From Phallus indusiatus (taxonomy: Eukaryota; Basidiomycota; Agaricomycetes; Phallales; Phallaceae), in NCBI GenBank assembly GCA_027605045.1, contig JAQFWX010000004.1:930001-994000 (forward strand): a DNA stretch of 64,000 bases, given 5' to 3'. Shown in pieces: positions 46,425-58,252 of this stretch. The notes under the pieces are model-generated. The model was given only the letters and a program-made list of their open reading frames with translations. It was not told the DNA's origin and made no database searches. Both the position numbers and the translations under genes were made by a program. The number at the start of each line of letters is the position of its first letter. The first letter of the stretch is position 1.

Positions 46425-49071
46425 ATGGCAAGTACATTGAAAGTGGTCAGTCATTTTGAAGTCATCGTGTACTCTACACGCTACTCACTGAGTTGATTAA
46501 TATCAAGTTCTCCCAGCCGAGCCTACAGCAATGTCAAACCACGGCACTCTTGTCCCTTCTTAATCTCAATGCTCCCCTTGACACGACTGCAAACTCTAGC
46601 AAACCCCAGAAAGAGCTCAGTGTCCCAAATGCAGCTCCACCAGTCTGGAAAGTTCTAGTTTTAGATCAAACGACAAAGGATGTCCTAGCTACAGTTTTGA
46701 GAGTCCAAGACTTGCGAGAAGTCGGTGTTACACTTCACGTGTCAGTCCTAAGACTCATTTCTTGACTGTCTCTCAAAATATTTATTCAAGCTTATTTTGA
46801 TATACAGCCAGCTGTTCTCTACTAGACCGCCTTTACCAGACGTACCCGCAATCTATTTCGTTACCCCGACGTTAGCGAATATTCGAAGAATAGCTGAAGA
46901 TTTGGAGAAGAACACATATGAGAGCTTTCATTTGTCATTCGTGGAACCTATTTCGCGATCATTACTCGAAGAACTAGCCGCATTAGTAGCCAAAGATGGG
47001 TCAGTAGAACAAGTTGAACAAGTAGGAAGAAATCTCTTCGGGGCATCTTTTGCTTTTCTGGTCATGTAAGCTGACCTAGATCTGAAGGTTCTTGATCAAC
47101 ATTTATCGTTTTTGGCACCATCACCTTCATTATTCTCCCTTCTCCCACCCTTTGAGCATCATATATTATCAATACCTCCTCCGGCTGGCGAAGGAGCTCC
47201 AACTGTTCCACATTCCTCGTATACGTTACTCAACTCTCCTGGAACGTCAGAACAACAAATAGACGAAGAGTTAGAACGGATAGCAAACGGGATAATGTCT
47301 GTTGTCGTCACTTTAGGTTCATCGTTATGTTTCTTCGTTGTTAAGCTCTCTTTGACACTCGCTTTGAAGGCCAGGTACCGTACATTCGCTCGCCTCGTTC
47401 AAACGCTGCGGAAATGGTCGCGAAGAAGGTGGACAGCAAAATCAGGGACGCGATACTTACAGCTGCGCGCTCAACCACGGGAACTGGTCTTTTTATGCAG
47501 GATCCAACCGGCTTAGGTGCTCTTCAACGGCCTGGTATTTCATTTGCTTACCGTTTCAGAGCGCTGCATGGCTGATTTCAAATAGTTCTCCTAATTCTGG
47601 ACCGGAATATCGACCTGATACCAATGTTATCCCATGGATGGACATATCAAGCTCTCGTACACGATTGTTTGGATATGAAACTAAATCGGGTGACTGTCGT
47701 GAGTCGCTTCAAAGACATTTATATTCCACAATGTCCCTGACATTCTTATGCCCTCTCGTTAGACATCACCACAAAAGAAAGCATATGATCTTGACTGCAA
47801 AGACTTCTTTTGGGCGAAGAATGCTGTAAACCCCTTCCCTCAAGTTGCGGAAGACATCGATACAGAATTAAACCGATACAAACAAGACGCTGCTGAGATC
47901 ACTCGATCAACCGGTGTCAGCGATATCGGTGATGTTACTCAGATGTGCATATCTCTTTCATTTTTATTTGGTGATCATGTATCTCTAACGCGTTGTTTGC
48001 GTATCTCAGGGACTTGTCGAGTAATGCTGCGCATTTGAAAGCAGCTATTACACAGCTGCCTGAGCTTACCGCACGCAAAGCAACCTTGGATACTCACATG
48101 AACATTGCGACGGCGCTTCTAGAACAGATTAAGAAACGTGGTCTTGATGAACTGTTCAGTGTCGAAGAGGCAATAACCAAACAGGTAACCACCCTAAACT
48201 TTCAACAACAAACCACTTTGATTGATCCTTTGTTCTCAGACAGCACAAGGCGTGCTGGAAATTCTCCGACATCCAAAACCAAATGTTACACCTACTCCGG
48301 AAGATAAACTACGCGTTGTTATTGTTTGGTACCTATCCGTACCGCCTAATACTATTACTAAAGAGGATATTGCCGAAATTGAGAAAGAACTTCAGGCTGC
48401 TGGTGCTAATGTTGCCGCTTTCGAATATGTACGGAGGTAAGACATAATTCTGTATCGTCCAATTTTCCCCATATAATCTTTTCTCTTGTCAGGACACGAG
48501 AAATTAGTCGTATGGTTGTGCCGACTGGAACTTCAACTCCTGCTTTGCAACAACCTGGAGGCGAATTATTTAGAGGATTCAGCGTCTTCGGAAATCGAGT
48601 ATGCATTTTACTTTTTTTTTGAATGAAATGACCTCACTAATTAATTATTTGAAATAGCTAACAGATCGTCTGAAAGAAGGAGGCCTTGAAAATTTAATCT
48701 CAGGAGTCAAAAATTTCTTACCTACAAACAAGCTATCCGTCGTAACTCGTCTTACGGAAGCTTTAATGGACAGCTCGTCCGCTACCACACAATCTCTCCA
48801 AGAAACGGATGATTATCTTTTCTTGGATCCTCGTGCTCCTCGCCCATCTACATATCCTGGAGCTCCTAATGCCCAACAGCAGACAAAACCCCGCAGAATG
48901 GCCTTTTCCGAGGGAATAGTATTTGTCGTGGGTGGGGCTAGTTATGTCGAGTACGGAAATTTAGACGACTGGGCAAGGCGAACGGGTAAACGAGTGACAT
49001 ATGGGGGAACTGAGATACTTGATCCGGACAGTTTCTTAACTATTTTACAAAAGTTAGGGCAGAATAAATAA
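46425..49071 (+). CDS. SLY1: SM protein Sly1, ER-Golgi membrane fusion
   Basis: Predicted 675-aa Sec1/Munc18-family protein that clamps Golgi and ER SNAREs (syntaxin-5 type). Modelled exons: 46425-46445, 46529-46740, 46808-47021, 47088-47316, 47370-47534, 47586-47698, 47763-47944, 48010-48184, 48240-48436, 48493-48598, 48658-49071. Family blocks: [77 protein letters not shown] and the end block [14 protein letters not shown]. The only weak part is the first exon: the Met at 46425 and its 7-codon exon were chosen because the second exon lacks an ATG; another upstream start is possible. The intron 47022-47087 replaces an open but unrelated read-through. Confidence 0.94.
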
Positions 49072-49322
49072 AATATCTTTAATTGATTAGGTTTAGAATA
49101 TTTATTTGTACACGTTTTCAATTCCTGAAATTTTTTAAACATTCCGAGGCTGACCTTTACATGTAAAGTATTTCCATTAGTTTTCAATTTCGAAAGCACT
49201 GGATATATCCACTCCGGACATATCATGAAGATAAACGCTGTTCTTCACGGTAATGAACAGTCTATTAATCATTTTGGATATATAATACTTTTTTCAGGTG
49301 TAGTAAATGAGGTACCAAGATA

Positions 49323-50804
49323 CTACTCAACATATCTCCCCCTTTTAGTTACCTTTAACCACCGTGAAGTTAAACAAGGACTCGGAGATACCACAGAAAT
49401 ACATACCTCTTCTTGTTCATTTTCTCGTAAGCGTTTCAATTTACTCGAAGGGACTTCTTCGTCCATTTTGAAATCTCCATCTCCATCAATTGGACTATTA
49501 GGTATTTTCCACGCATTTAATCGTCCTTCCTCATCCCCTGTTAGTAAGAGCTCGTTCTACTCATGCATTAATGCGATAGCTTCACGAAAAGGGACCAGAA
49601 AAATATACCCACCGTTTTGTTGTATAGTACGGATCGAGCTACAGCATCGCGGTGTGCATTTGTTAAATTTTCTTTCAACTGAAACCGTTTCCCGCCATTC
49701 GAAATGTCGGGAATGGAAGCGAGGGAGATATCACCCCTAAAATTATATTTGGCAAATATTTTGAAGGAACAACAAAATAATGACTCACTCGTTAGAGCCA
49801 AGGTATAGCATTGGTGTTGTGACCCCATAGGGTCCCGAGGTTTGGGAATAATCAAAAACATCAATTAAATAGTCAATCTTTTTCTGTCCTGTCATTGGAA
49901 TGTCTCGAATATCGCCAAATTCTACCAGGGGATCCAGCTAGTTAAATTTCAATAATTGGTTGATTAATGCCTTCTAAAATTCTTACTTCTTCCGACCATG
50001 TGCCAAAGGTTTCCATGTCACTGGCAGCACATATACCATATTGACCATTACCACGGGAGAACCAGCAGGCACGCGCTATACTACAGCCCCAATTAGCAAC
50101 ATGTGTTACGGCCTCGTCTTCGTCTGGTTCATTAGTCTGTGATAGACTAAGCAGCCCGTCGGCGCTTGCAGATAGGAGAATGTCTGACGTATTTGGATGG
50201 AAATGAATGGCTGTGATATCATCGGAGTGGGTAGATAAATGAGTGTGCAGAGGGGCTTGTGTCTTTCGTATATCCCTGCGAGATTAGTTACATCATGGAA
50301 ATCACATCAGTGTATTGGACCAACCAGTAAGTTATAGACGCGTCGTCTGATTGTAGTTGCGATCCAGTAGCGAGGATATTAGAGGAAAGGTCGAACGAAA
50401 GAATGCCACGAGTATCGGGTGAATGAACTATAGGAAGAAACGGGGTTGCTTTCTGGAAAGCACAGAAACCAATCGCAAGACAACTAACTTTCCATTGATG
50501 GATTGGCTTGGCGTTCGTCCCAAAATCTAACACATCCTGGCTGTTTGTGAGCTGTCATGTAAACAGATTGCCCAGAGACAGGAGAGCCGTTTATGGCCCT
50601 AAGCAGCGTCGCCGCACCACGATCGCCCTGCAGACGAAGCGTGCTGGAATGCGCAAAGCCAGCTGGAGACAACTTGTAGAATATGATGGCGTCATCTGAG
50701 GACACATTTGTCGCCAATGCTGCACATGATGTCGCAGAAGAGGATGCCAGACAGACAATATACGAGCCTGGATGAGATGCCTTGGACAAAATACTGGGAG
50801 TCAT
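49323..50804 (-). CDS. WD40 repeat protein, WDR89-like
   Basis: Predicted 391-aa beta-propeller. Exons: 50804-50489, 50448-50325, 50275-49987, 49937-49789, 49736-49613, 49550-49407, 49352-49323. Repeats are visible at GCVRFWDERQ, LSFDLSSNILATGSQ-x9-ITYWDIR, THSDDITAIHFHPNTSDILLSASADGLLSL and LLTGDEEGRLNAWKIP. The phrase THSDDIT-x2-HFHP is characteristic of WDR89 and its fungal relatives. The C-terminus is short and basic (KRGRYVE). The last intron is 54 nt and stop-free, so retaining it would only insert 18 residues. It is convergent with SLY1, with 251 nt between stop codons. The molecular role of WDR89 proteins is not well defined, so no function is assigned. Confidence 0.8.
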
Positions 50805-51159
50805 TTCAAGTTCAGCTTAATGGTGGTGATGACTAAGCCAGGGGAAGCGGAGTGTGAATTGATATTGGCTAATTATTGCGGCAGACCGACTAAAACGTGA
50901 CCGGTTAAGCGACTATTTTTTGATTTCTGATTTGGCTCGACCCTGCCGTCTTTGTCTTCTTTCTGGTTTCTTTCTTTCTCTCCCTTCCTTCTTCTTGCTC
51001 CGCTCCCGGTCTGCAAGCTATCTGAAAATCGAAATTTTATTATTTGGCACGCAGAGTCAGCGTTGCTGTACGTTCTTTACCTCACCCTCTCTTCTAAACA
51101 TCAAGCATTCCTCATATGCGTACGTACGAGAGATAACAGTCGGAGATGTAGATATTGAC
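50805..51159. other. Divergent region with pyrimidine-rich tract
   Basis: CT-rich from about 50950 to 51005, as expected near a promoter or a 5' untranslated region. An in-frame upstream extension of the next gene runs back to 50920, but its composition looks non-coding. Confidence 0.45.
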
Positions 51160-51831
51160 ATGCAACCGATTAATCTTTACAGGTCATACAAGATTACCTC
51201 CTCTCGACACTTCTGGCTATGTTTCTTGTCCTATAGGTCAATCTTCTTCTCTTGTTTACCCCATGGCTCAATTAACCTGATTATTTCCCACACAGACACC
51301 CCGATTGTCGACTTTGACGAGAAGTCTCCCCTGCCATGCATCATCGTCACGCCCTCGTCTCCCATTGAGTATCATATAGCCTTTCATCCAAAAGACTCGC
51401 CTTTACAACAATTGTCATTTGCCGCGCAACAACAGCAGCAAATTAGGCGTCCACAACCGAGAGCTCGCCGTGCATTTCTGGCTTCCCTGACTTCTCTCGT
51501 CGATCCCCCCTTGCCTGCTGTACCTCAAATTCTGGAGACGCCCTTCCGTCGCTATCCCCCAAAGCAGTCCTCCAGACTTGCGTTTCTAGTAGGAATACCC
51601 ATATTTATTATCATTTGCCATTTCCTTCTCACAACGTTCATGAGAAACGTTGGCTTAGACAGTCCCCTGTTCGCAACGCCTTTATCCAGGGGAGGACTGG
51701 CTAGTAATCCCGTCCATTTCCGTGCCTACAGAGAGGAATCTATTCCCCCGGCGCTGGTTCCTGACACGTCTGATACCACTACTACTTTCACTTCCGTAGA
51801 CGACTTGGTCATTGATCTCCCAGTGCACTGA
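51160..51831 (+). CDS. Small single-helix membrane protein, unknown
   Basis: Predicted 223-aa protein if translation starts at the Met at 51160; the same frame is open back to 50920. The part from DTPIVDFDEKSPLPC (51299 on) reads as real coding sequence: it has a Gln run, a basic stretch (RRPQPRARR), one strong transmembrane helix (LAFLVGIPIFIIICHFLL) and an acidic Thr-rich tail ending in DLVIDLPVH. The first 45 codons are cysteine- and phenylalanine-rich and unlike the rest. An intron ending at the strong acceptor CCCACACAG (about 51298) and a different, very short first exon are likely. No family is recognised. Confidence 0.5.
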   Translation: MQPINLYRSYKITSSRHFWLCFLSYRSIFFSCLPHGSINLIISHTDTPIVDFDEKSPLPCIIVTPSSPIEYHIAFHPKDSPLQQLSFAAQQQQQIRRPQPRARRAFLASLTSLVDPPLPAVPQILETPFRRYPPKQSSRLAFLVGIPIFIIICHFLLTTFMRNVGLDSPLFATPLSRGGLASNPVHFRAYREESIPPALVPDTSDTTTTFTSVDDLVIDLPVH

Positions 51832-52472
51832 CCTTCCATCCTCACCTGGTCCCCCAAATGTCGTATTCGTTCAATCCAGTACTAGTAGTTCTTGTTCCTT
51901 ACTGTCTATGCAATGGATATTTTTTCCCCTTTTTCGTTGACATTTTATATTTCATTTTATATCTATTCTCGCCTTCGTGTTTGTATTTTCATTGTTTCGA
52001 ATTCAGAATGTGCCAAACCTGTAATAACCTGGTGCCAAAATGCCCCCACGGGGGCGACGGCTGAGTTATTATATCAACAGCGCTTAAACGCAAGAAGATC
52101 ATCAATTCACTAGAACCTCGTTCAGGTCCTCCAGCAATTTTTCTCCATAATGCGTGAAGCACAATGCGAAACGATATATCTTTCACGATTGACACCGTGA
52201 CAAGCAGTCCGCTGTCGCTTTCTAAGGACCAAAGTGGACTACGCTATATGGCACACAAACTGGGGACTTTAAGCGTGCTGCGTTCTAGGACAGTGTTGGA
52301 CTGAGGACAGGTCGTTTACCAGAATCTGGACAACAATAATCTCTCTATAAAGAAGCCCAGAATTCGCTGCAATGCCTATTATCACGCTTTCCCCCTTCGT
52401 TGCAACATCTTGGTTAACCCTTACCCTTCCTTAATCTACCCAAATTTTCCACCTTTCTCAATTTCTCATTAA
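51832..52472. other. Intergenic, no gene seen
   Basis: T-rich 3' flank with a tiny GCCCCC/GGGGGC hairpin near 52040. No coding or RNA gene is recognised. Confidence 0.45.
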
Positions 52473-53246
52473 ATGTCTAATTCTCCTTGTACACCTAGTT
52501 CTTCGACCAGGAAGGTTCTCGGACTCTTCTTCAGATCCCAAAAGGAAAGCTCAAGAGAGATACCTACTCCTCGTCGATCTACCCATAATCTCGCATCTTC
52601 GTCTTCTCGTGGCCGAACCAACGAGAACATTCCTCCAAGGCTTCGCATCAACACGCAAATGAATCACAGTGCGAGCGTTCCTGCATTTATGGAACTCCTT
52701 GACAAGTTCCCAACTCCACCGCCGTTTCCGTCTGTTACTCCATACAGCGCCATATTCGGGGAACGACCAAATCGTCCACCGCTTCCGTCTGCGGAACCAC
52801 CACGGTCGCCATTCTCCTCGAATGGGAATTTGCACAACCTGCAACATAATGAGGTTCGAAACGTGCAGGTTTCTAGGACGCCTCCGAATCGCCCCAAACC
52901 GCCGAAACGGCGTCCCGAAGATCTTGTATTAGACCAAAACAGGGCACTGAACTACATTCCGACCAACTCTCCTACCACGGCGGCTCTCAACGAAGTTCCA
53001 ATTCACGAAGAAGTCCCAATTCATGACGATCGGCCAGTCCACTCCTTCCTGTCAATGCGTAACGACTATGATTTCCCGAGCGACTCGCCCATTGTTACCC
53101 CATCTTCAGCCGGCTTCTCGTTCGAACCAACCGGTGAACCAGTCGATTTGGATGACTATCCGTGGTATCTTGGCAAAACGAACGAAAATGACGCCGAGAT
53201 GACATTTTTATATGCTCTTTCTCCACCAGCTTTTATCGCTCCCTAA
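52473..53246 (+). CDS. Single-exon Pro/Ser-rich disordered protein, unknown
   Basis: 257-aa open frame without introns, which is unusual in this neighbourhood. The start Met (MSNSPCTPSS) follows a pyrimidine-rich leader. The protein has no membrane helix or signal. It is rich in Pro, Ser, Arg and Asn, with a poly-basic patch PNRPKPPKRRPE, several PxxP motifs and a small internal duplication (EVPIHEEVPIHDDRPVH). The C-terminus is acidic and aromatic (DLDDYPWYLG), then hydrophobic. It resembles disordered fungal adaptor-like proteins but has no recognised domain. Confidence 0.7.
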   Translation: MSNSPCTPSSSTRKVLGLFFRSQKESSREIPTPRRSTHNLASSSSRGRTNENIPPRLRINTQMNHSASVPAFMELLDKFPTPPPFPSVTPYSAIFGERPNRPPLPSAEPPRSPFSSNGNLHNLQHNEVRNVQVSRTPPNRPKPPKRRPEDLVLDQNRALNYIPTNSPTTAALNEVPIHEEVPIHDDRPVHSFLSMRNDYDFPSDSPIVTPSSAGFSFEPTGEPVDLDDYPWYLGKTNENDAEMTFLYALSPPAFIAP

Positions 53247-53826
53247 CAATTCATCTTAATCTAAATAGAGCAAATCTCGCAACGAAGAACAATCATTCCA
53301 TTTACCCTCCCTGTATCCAATTCAGAAGATCTACTGTATTTTTAATCTCCAACTACTTTTGACTCGTGTATCTATCATCGTATCTTATCTTGTCTACCTT
53401 ACATGAATATAAATTTTAATGTTTTAATCTTCGCGATCGAAGTGATACTAATTTACATGAACTCGTCTATACATACGTTGGTATGATCGTTTAATACATC
53501 TTGCGATTCTGGAAGTTGTGTGGGTATGATATACCATGAAAGATTATCTAGTATATTTAAAGGCCTACTCGTTGGTACATCGAACACGAAGTGTACTTGT
53601 AAGCCTACTCACTATACGCAACAATTATCATTAAACTCATGCTTCTTGGTGTAGTCGTTCAGCACAGGCGGCTTACTGGTTGGGTATACACCGGACACAA
53701 AGGATTGAAAAAAAAAACTATATTAGAAAAAAAAACACCGTTGCAGTATATACAGTTTGAATGTTGAATGAATATGCCATCCTACACAACCAAGTCCCAA
53801 ATTTGAGAAACTCGTACTGTTATTCC
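53247..53826. other. Convergent 3' flanks, no gene seen
   Basis: Between the single-exon gene and the TFIIB stop codon. A-tracts near 53708-53740. No supported feature. Confidence 0.45.
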
Positions 53827-55025
53827 TTACTTGCCTCCTTCGGCAGGTAATCGCGACAAGTCCGCTTTTCCCGACTCAATCCACTCCTGCTTCACCAGCT
53901 TCTCCCGGTCGGCATAGTACAACCGATACACAAGTTTAATCGTGCTTTCACTAACACCAGCAACTGAGCAAATATCTTTCGCAGACTTTCCATGACCAAG
54001 CAAATGCGACGTGAAATAAATAGCACCGCCGGCTATAGAGACTGGACTTCGACCGTCCGCAATACCATGTTTGCGAGCCTCGCTGATAACATCCGCGGTG
54101 ATGGATTGAACATTGGGTGGTAAATCGAGATGATTACAGTACCGAATGAGTAGTTTCTCTGGACCACCAATGTTGCGTGGAGCCTCTTTAGACGCAGCAG
54201 TGGCAGTCGTCGTCGAAGAGCCTCCTGGAGTAAGATTGAAGGCCTGTTCCAGAACTTTGTAACATTGACCAATCGTCTTCTTCGGTACACGCGTCAACTG
54301 GCAAATCTCACGAAACGTTCGAGGAACATGCGCTTGCCGACAGGCAATAAATATACAAGCAGCGATGATAGCGTCGAGACTTTTCCCTCGAAGTAGTTTC
54401 TCTTCGTCTGCTCGTTTGTACAACTGTTTTGCGATATCGCTGATCGTCTTGGGTAATGACCAAGAATCGCACATGTTTGAGATATCACGGAAGGCGGTAA
54501 TAAGACTACGCGCTGAGTTGACACCTGCTGCACGGGAGGCGGCGCGTTGGAGTTCGCGAGACATGCCAGAGTTGCCATCTTTGAAACTGATAACAGTATC
54601 CAACTGTTCAACGCCTTCCATAAGAGGATCAGAAGCAGCACCGACACGAGACGGATCGTCTCCTTCGTCGTTCGCGAATGTCTAATAACAGCTAGCATAA
54701 AAACAAGTTAACGCAAAAGGTGTTTCCGAGGTACATACCCGCCCTTTAAAATATCATAAACGATCAATAATTCCAAAAAAAGCACCTTGATACAATGAAG
54801 AACAAAGAAACGCCACTCACATTCACTTCGCGTGTCGACTATTCGGTCACCTAAGACTAAACCACAACTGCCACAGACCATATCACCACTCCCAAACTCT
54901 TCAACAATATTTGGAATTGGATCTCGGCATTCGGGGCAGATTAGTCGAACCGCTAAATCAGGTCCGAAGTTCTGTTTGGGGTTCTGCATGCCAACAGCGA
55001 GTGGAAACGCTTGACCGTAGGACAT
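53827..55025 (-). CDS. SUA7: Transcription initiation factor IIB
   Basis: Predicted 354-aa Pol II general factor that bridges TBP and polymerase. Exons: 55025-54821, 54743-54739 (5 nt) and 54681-53827. The zinc ribbon has CPEC-x17-CGSC spacing near residues 31-55. The B-reader follows with RSEWRTFAND, whose Trp-Arg pair comes from the 5-nt exon. Two cyclin folds follow: the first with [26 protein letters not shown] and [22 protein letters not shown]; the second with [25 protein letters not shown] and [18 protein letters not shown] Thr/Ala-rich linker lies between them. Without the micro-exon the frame continues to a stop without the TFAND motif, so the splice model is well supported. Confidence 0.96.
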
Positions 55026-55622
55026 TTTGATTAAAGTGAAAGGAAATTGTAGTTTTTGGGGTGTACAAAATCTCGAAATGAGTTTGTATATGAGTTCGGC
55101 CTTTACAGAGTCGTAATGAACTGTGTGCTGGGCAGAGGAATAACGAGGGTATGTGGCGAGGATGGTGGATGGCAATCAACTTAAATACGATCTGATGACT
55201 AAGCTCGAGTTGTCTTACTGGACCCGGACTTGCCTTGGCTGTACTAGATCCCGGACGAACGAGCCATAACTAAAGGTAAGGGCCAGGACACAGTATATTA
55301 GAAACTCTGGACAAAAATGCATACAAAGAACAGACAGCACTTGGACTCTAGAATTTAATTCAGTGGCCACTACGTGTAACAAAAAAGATTGCTTCGTCCA
55401 ACAAAAAAAAAGGTGACAACGCGAATAGAACAAATGTTGAAAAAAGAGAAGAGTATTGCATAAAATTTCTGTATGTAACTAAATTTGCAAAGTGATTTTT
55501 AATGATGGGATACGGAAAAAAAGGAGAAAAAACAGCGAGGAGCTTGCATGTTGCATGAGAAAAATAACAAAAAAAGAGAAGCGACAGAGACTAAAAAGAA
55601 ACTTTTTTGTAAAAAAAAAACG
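55026..55622. other. Intergenic, A-rich
   Basis: TFIIB promoter side and 3' flank of the Barentsz-like gene, with A-tracts at 55500-55620. No coding or RNA gene is recognised. Confidence 0.45.
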
Positions 55623-57889
55623 TTAATGATTTATGTAATACGCAGTATGCTGAGAATACGGGTCTTGATTATAATGTTCGTAAGTTTGGTTAGAATCAAC
55701 GCCTGAATATTGACTATAACCAAAGGACGTAGCGCCCTCAGGTGTGGTGTATGGATAATAATATGCTGATGGTGTGTACAGAGGCTGGCCTTCTGGGTAA
55801 TAGGATCCTGTTGCTGCTGCTTGTCCATTAGGCGTGAAAGTTTCTGCAGTCTTTGAATTCGGCAACTGGTCTTGACTTGCAGCGGAACGTGTACGCTGTG
55901 ATTCCCGGCTGCTATTCTTCGGATCATCGGGTGCACGTATTTCAATGCGACTGCTCTGCCTTGGCAGAGCAAACAAGGGCGGAGTCGGCATGAATCCAGT
56001 TGAAGAGACAGCGAGCTGCATAGGATTCATGTAGGGCAAGCCATTGTGATGACCGTGAGGAAGCGCCATGGGACGAGGGTTGTAGACTGGCGATTGTAAG
56101 GAAATGTGTGGAGGTGGTGGAGGGGTGTTTGTAGGTAGACGGCGCGACCAGTCGCAATATCATAAGTGACGCCATTTTCTGCGATAGCGATTCCCGGTGG
56201 AAACGAGACGCCATGTCCTGGATAGACGTACGGCGCTGCGTAAGGTGAAGCAGGTTGAAATGGTGATAATACGGGTACTGGAGGCACGGTCGATAATTGT
56301 GGCGGCTGCGAGGTGACAGGCACTGCAGGCGCTTCTTTAGCAGGAGTGGGCAGAATGCCATTCACCTGTGTGGCGGACGTCGATTGTTGATTCGACGAAG
56401 TCGCTGCTGCTTCTGCAATGGGAGACTCAGGAACCTCGAGAATTGTACGCGATGTAAAGGACTCTTGTGAGACGGTCACGGCGGATGTACTGGGTAAATG
56501 TACGTGGGGATGCAAAGGAGATATTGTTATAACGTCTTCCGAAACCACTTCCTTCTGTTTCCCAATGCTCTTCAAAGAAGGCAACTTGACGGCAAAGGAT
56601 TTCGGGATATCAGAGTCTGAAGATGGTCCTTGAGATTGTTTGCTGGAATACGATGTGTCCAAAGGCAGCCTAACTACCATCGGTTCATGTTCCTCCAAAG
56701 AAGAGTCAGACTTTGGCAGCTTGACACGAACGCCTTGGCCGAGACCTTGCGTTTGCAATGGTTTCAATTGTATATCGAAGTGCAAGTATCCATCGAACTG
56801 TTTTGTCCATACGCGTTCGGGCTTCATCGCATACCAAGTCCGTTGACCGTCACCGAACTGCAGCATATCAGCGGGAAACCGAGAAGACCCTGCAGGTGCT
56901 TCAGAGGACTGTTCTTTGTCCGTCTCTTTGCGTGAAAAATTGCGCGCCTTGAAACCCCGACCGCCTCGAGGGAAATTATTACCTCGTTCTTTGTTTAACC
57001 CCGCTTCCTTAACTTCGTCAAATTTGTCATGAGACCAGGTGGCCTCTGCTTGAGGTTCATCCTGGCCCACGCGATTACCCGTATTTCTGAATGCAGCACG
57101 ACCTCTGACCATCCAACCATTCGCAAAGTTGCCACGACCTCGAATGCCTCTTCCTCTACCCTGCCATTTACCTCTCCACCAAGTACTCAAAGAACGAAGG
57201 TCTTTATCAAGCAAGCGATCGTCATGAGACCAAAACTGGCCTACGGTCGGCACATAAGCGGGATCATTATTGAGTCGGTTTATATATGCTTCACGAGCCG
57301 ACTGTCCAGGCTTCCGAGAAAATCGAGGATTCTTGCCCCCTCTTGACGAATATTGAGCACTAGACTCTGTCTTGGATCCTTGTTCATGATCCGACGGAGG
57401 TGGAGATGGCACGGCAGATCTTTGTTGTTGCTGTAACGCCGAATCCTGAAGGTTCAATTCTGAAAACTCCACAGTTGGCAAGTCCTCTGTGGGTTGATTC
57501 ATCATCATATCTGACCAACTCTCATGTTTAGGAAAAAACGATGAGTCATTAGGGCCATTCTCTGTTGTTGGAACGGTAGTAGTGCGAGGATGAGCGGAAG
57601 GACTGGAAGACTCTTGAGGCACTGACTGTGGTTCTTCCTCAGTTTCAGAGTCAAATTCTGAGGCAGTTTCTGATTCAACAGTAGATGTCGCTGTTTCCGA
57701 CTCGGAATCAGAACGAGGCTCACGGACGAGCTCTTCTTCAGAATCGGTCTCGTCTACTCTCGCCCGCCCGCGCCGTCTGGGTACTATTCTGCCCTTCGAG
57801 CGGTGTGGGGGTGGCTTCGAGTTTACTTCGTTATCATTCGACTGGGGGTTTGATTTCACTAAAACAGAGACACGAGCTGGGGCTGGCAT
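55623..57889 (-). CDS. Barentsz/CASC3-like exon-junction protein (Btz domain)
   Basis: Predicted 734-aa mostly disordered protein. Modelled exons: 57889-56149 and 56086-55623. The start is basic (RGRIVPRRRGRARVDETDSEEE), then acidic Ser-rich. The Btz/SELOR core follows at about residues 205-330: DPAYVPTVGQFWSHDDRLLDKDLRSLSTWWRGKW, an RG-rich stretch, and ATWSHDKFDEV. In animals this region wraps around eIF4A-III in the exon junction complex. Downstream come a conserved LHFDIQLKPL-type segment, Pro-rich linker, and a Tyr/Gln-rich tail. The single modelled intron (56148-56087, 62 nt) has a very weak donor, GTCGCG. One missing C in the run at about 56124-56127 would instead give one continuous exon. 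Function is inferred from the domain. Confidence 0.82.
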
Positions 57890-58252
57890 AATCTACAAGT
57901 CCAAAAAAATCTCGTGAGCTTCAAGAAATAACTGAGTTTCAGACCTTCTTACACTTTAGAGTGTACAAATGGAAAGATGTAGGAGGGTATCAGAAATGAA
58001 TTTCTTTATGAACTAGCGAGAAAGATGATGTAGAAAGATGAGGTGGATGAGTCGTGGATAGCGGTGAGGTATGTGTGGCGACACGGCTCGCTGCGGCGGA
58101 CAGTGAAAATTGTCGCCGCCGTTTCGGCTCTTTTCAGTTGTGTCGTGTTCACTTCTCCTATCAACACCTTCACCGCTTTTAATGGATGGATAACTAATCC
58201 AGTTCTTATTATTATTATTATGCTATATTACGATGTCTTTTCTATAAGTCAG
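57890..58252. other. Intergenic, no gene seen
   Basis: 5' flank of the Barentsz-like gene and 3' flank of the RIX1-like gene, with an AT-trinucleotide stretch near 58207-58223. Confidence 0.45.

Noticed and set aside
52031..52050. GCCCCC/GGGGGC mini-hairpin as a terminator
   Set aside because: Eukaryotic Pol II genes do not use intrinsic terminators of this type, and the 6-bp stem could occur by chance.
54777..54836. Read-through of TFIIB exon 1 giving SECEWR
   Set aside because: It contains Glu-Trp-Arg by coincidence but has no donor that joins to TFAND in phase and ends in an unrelated hydrophobic tail.
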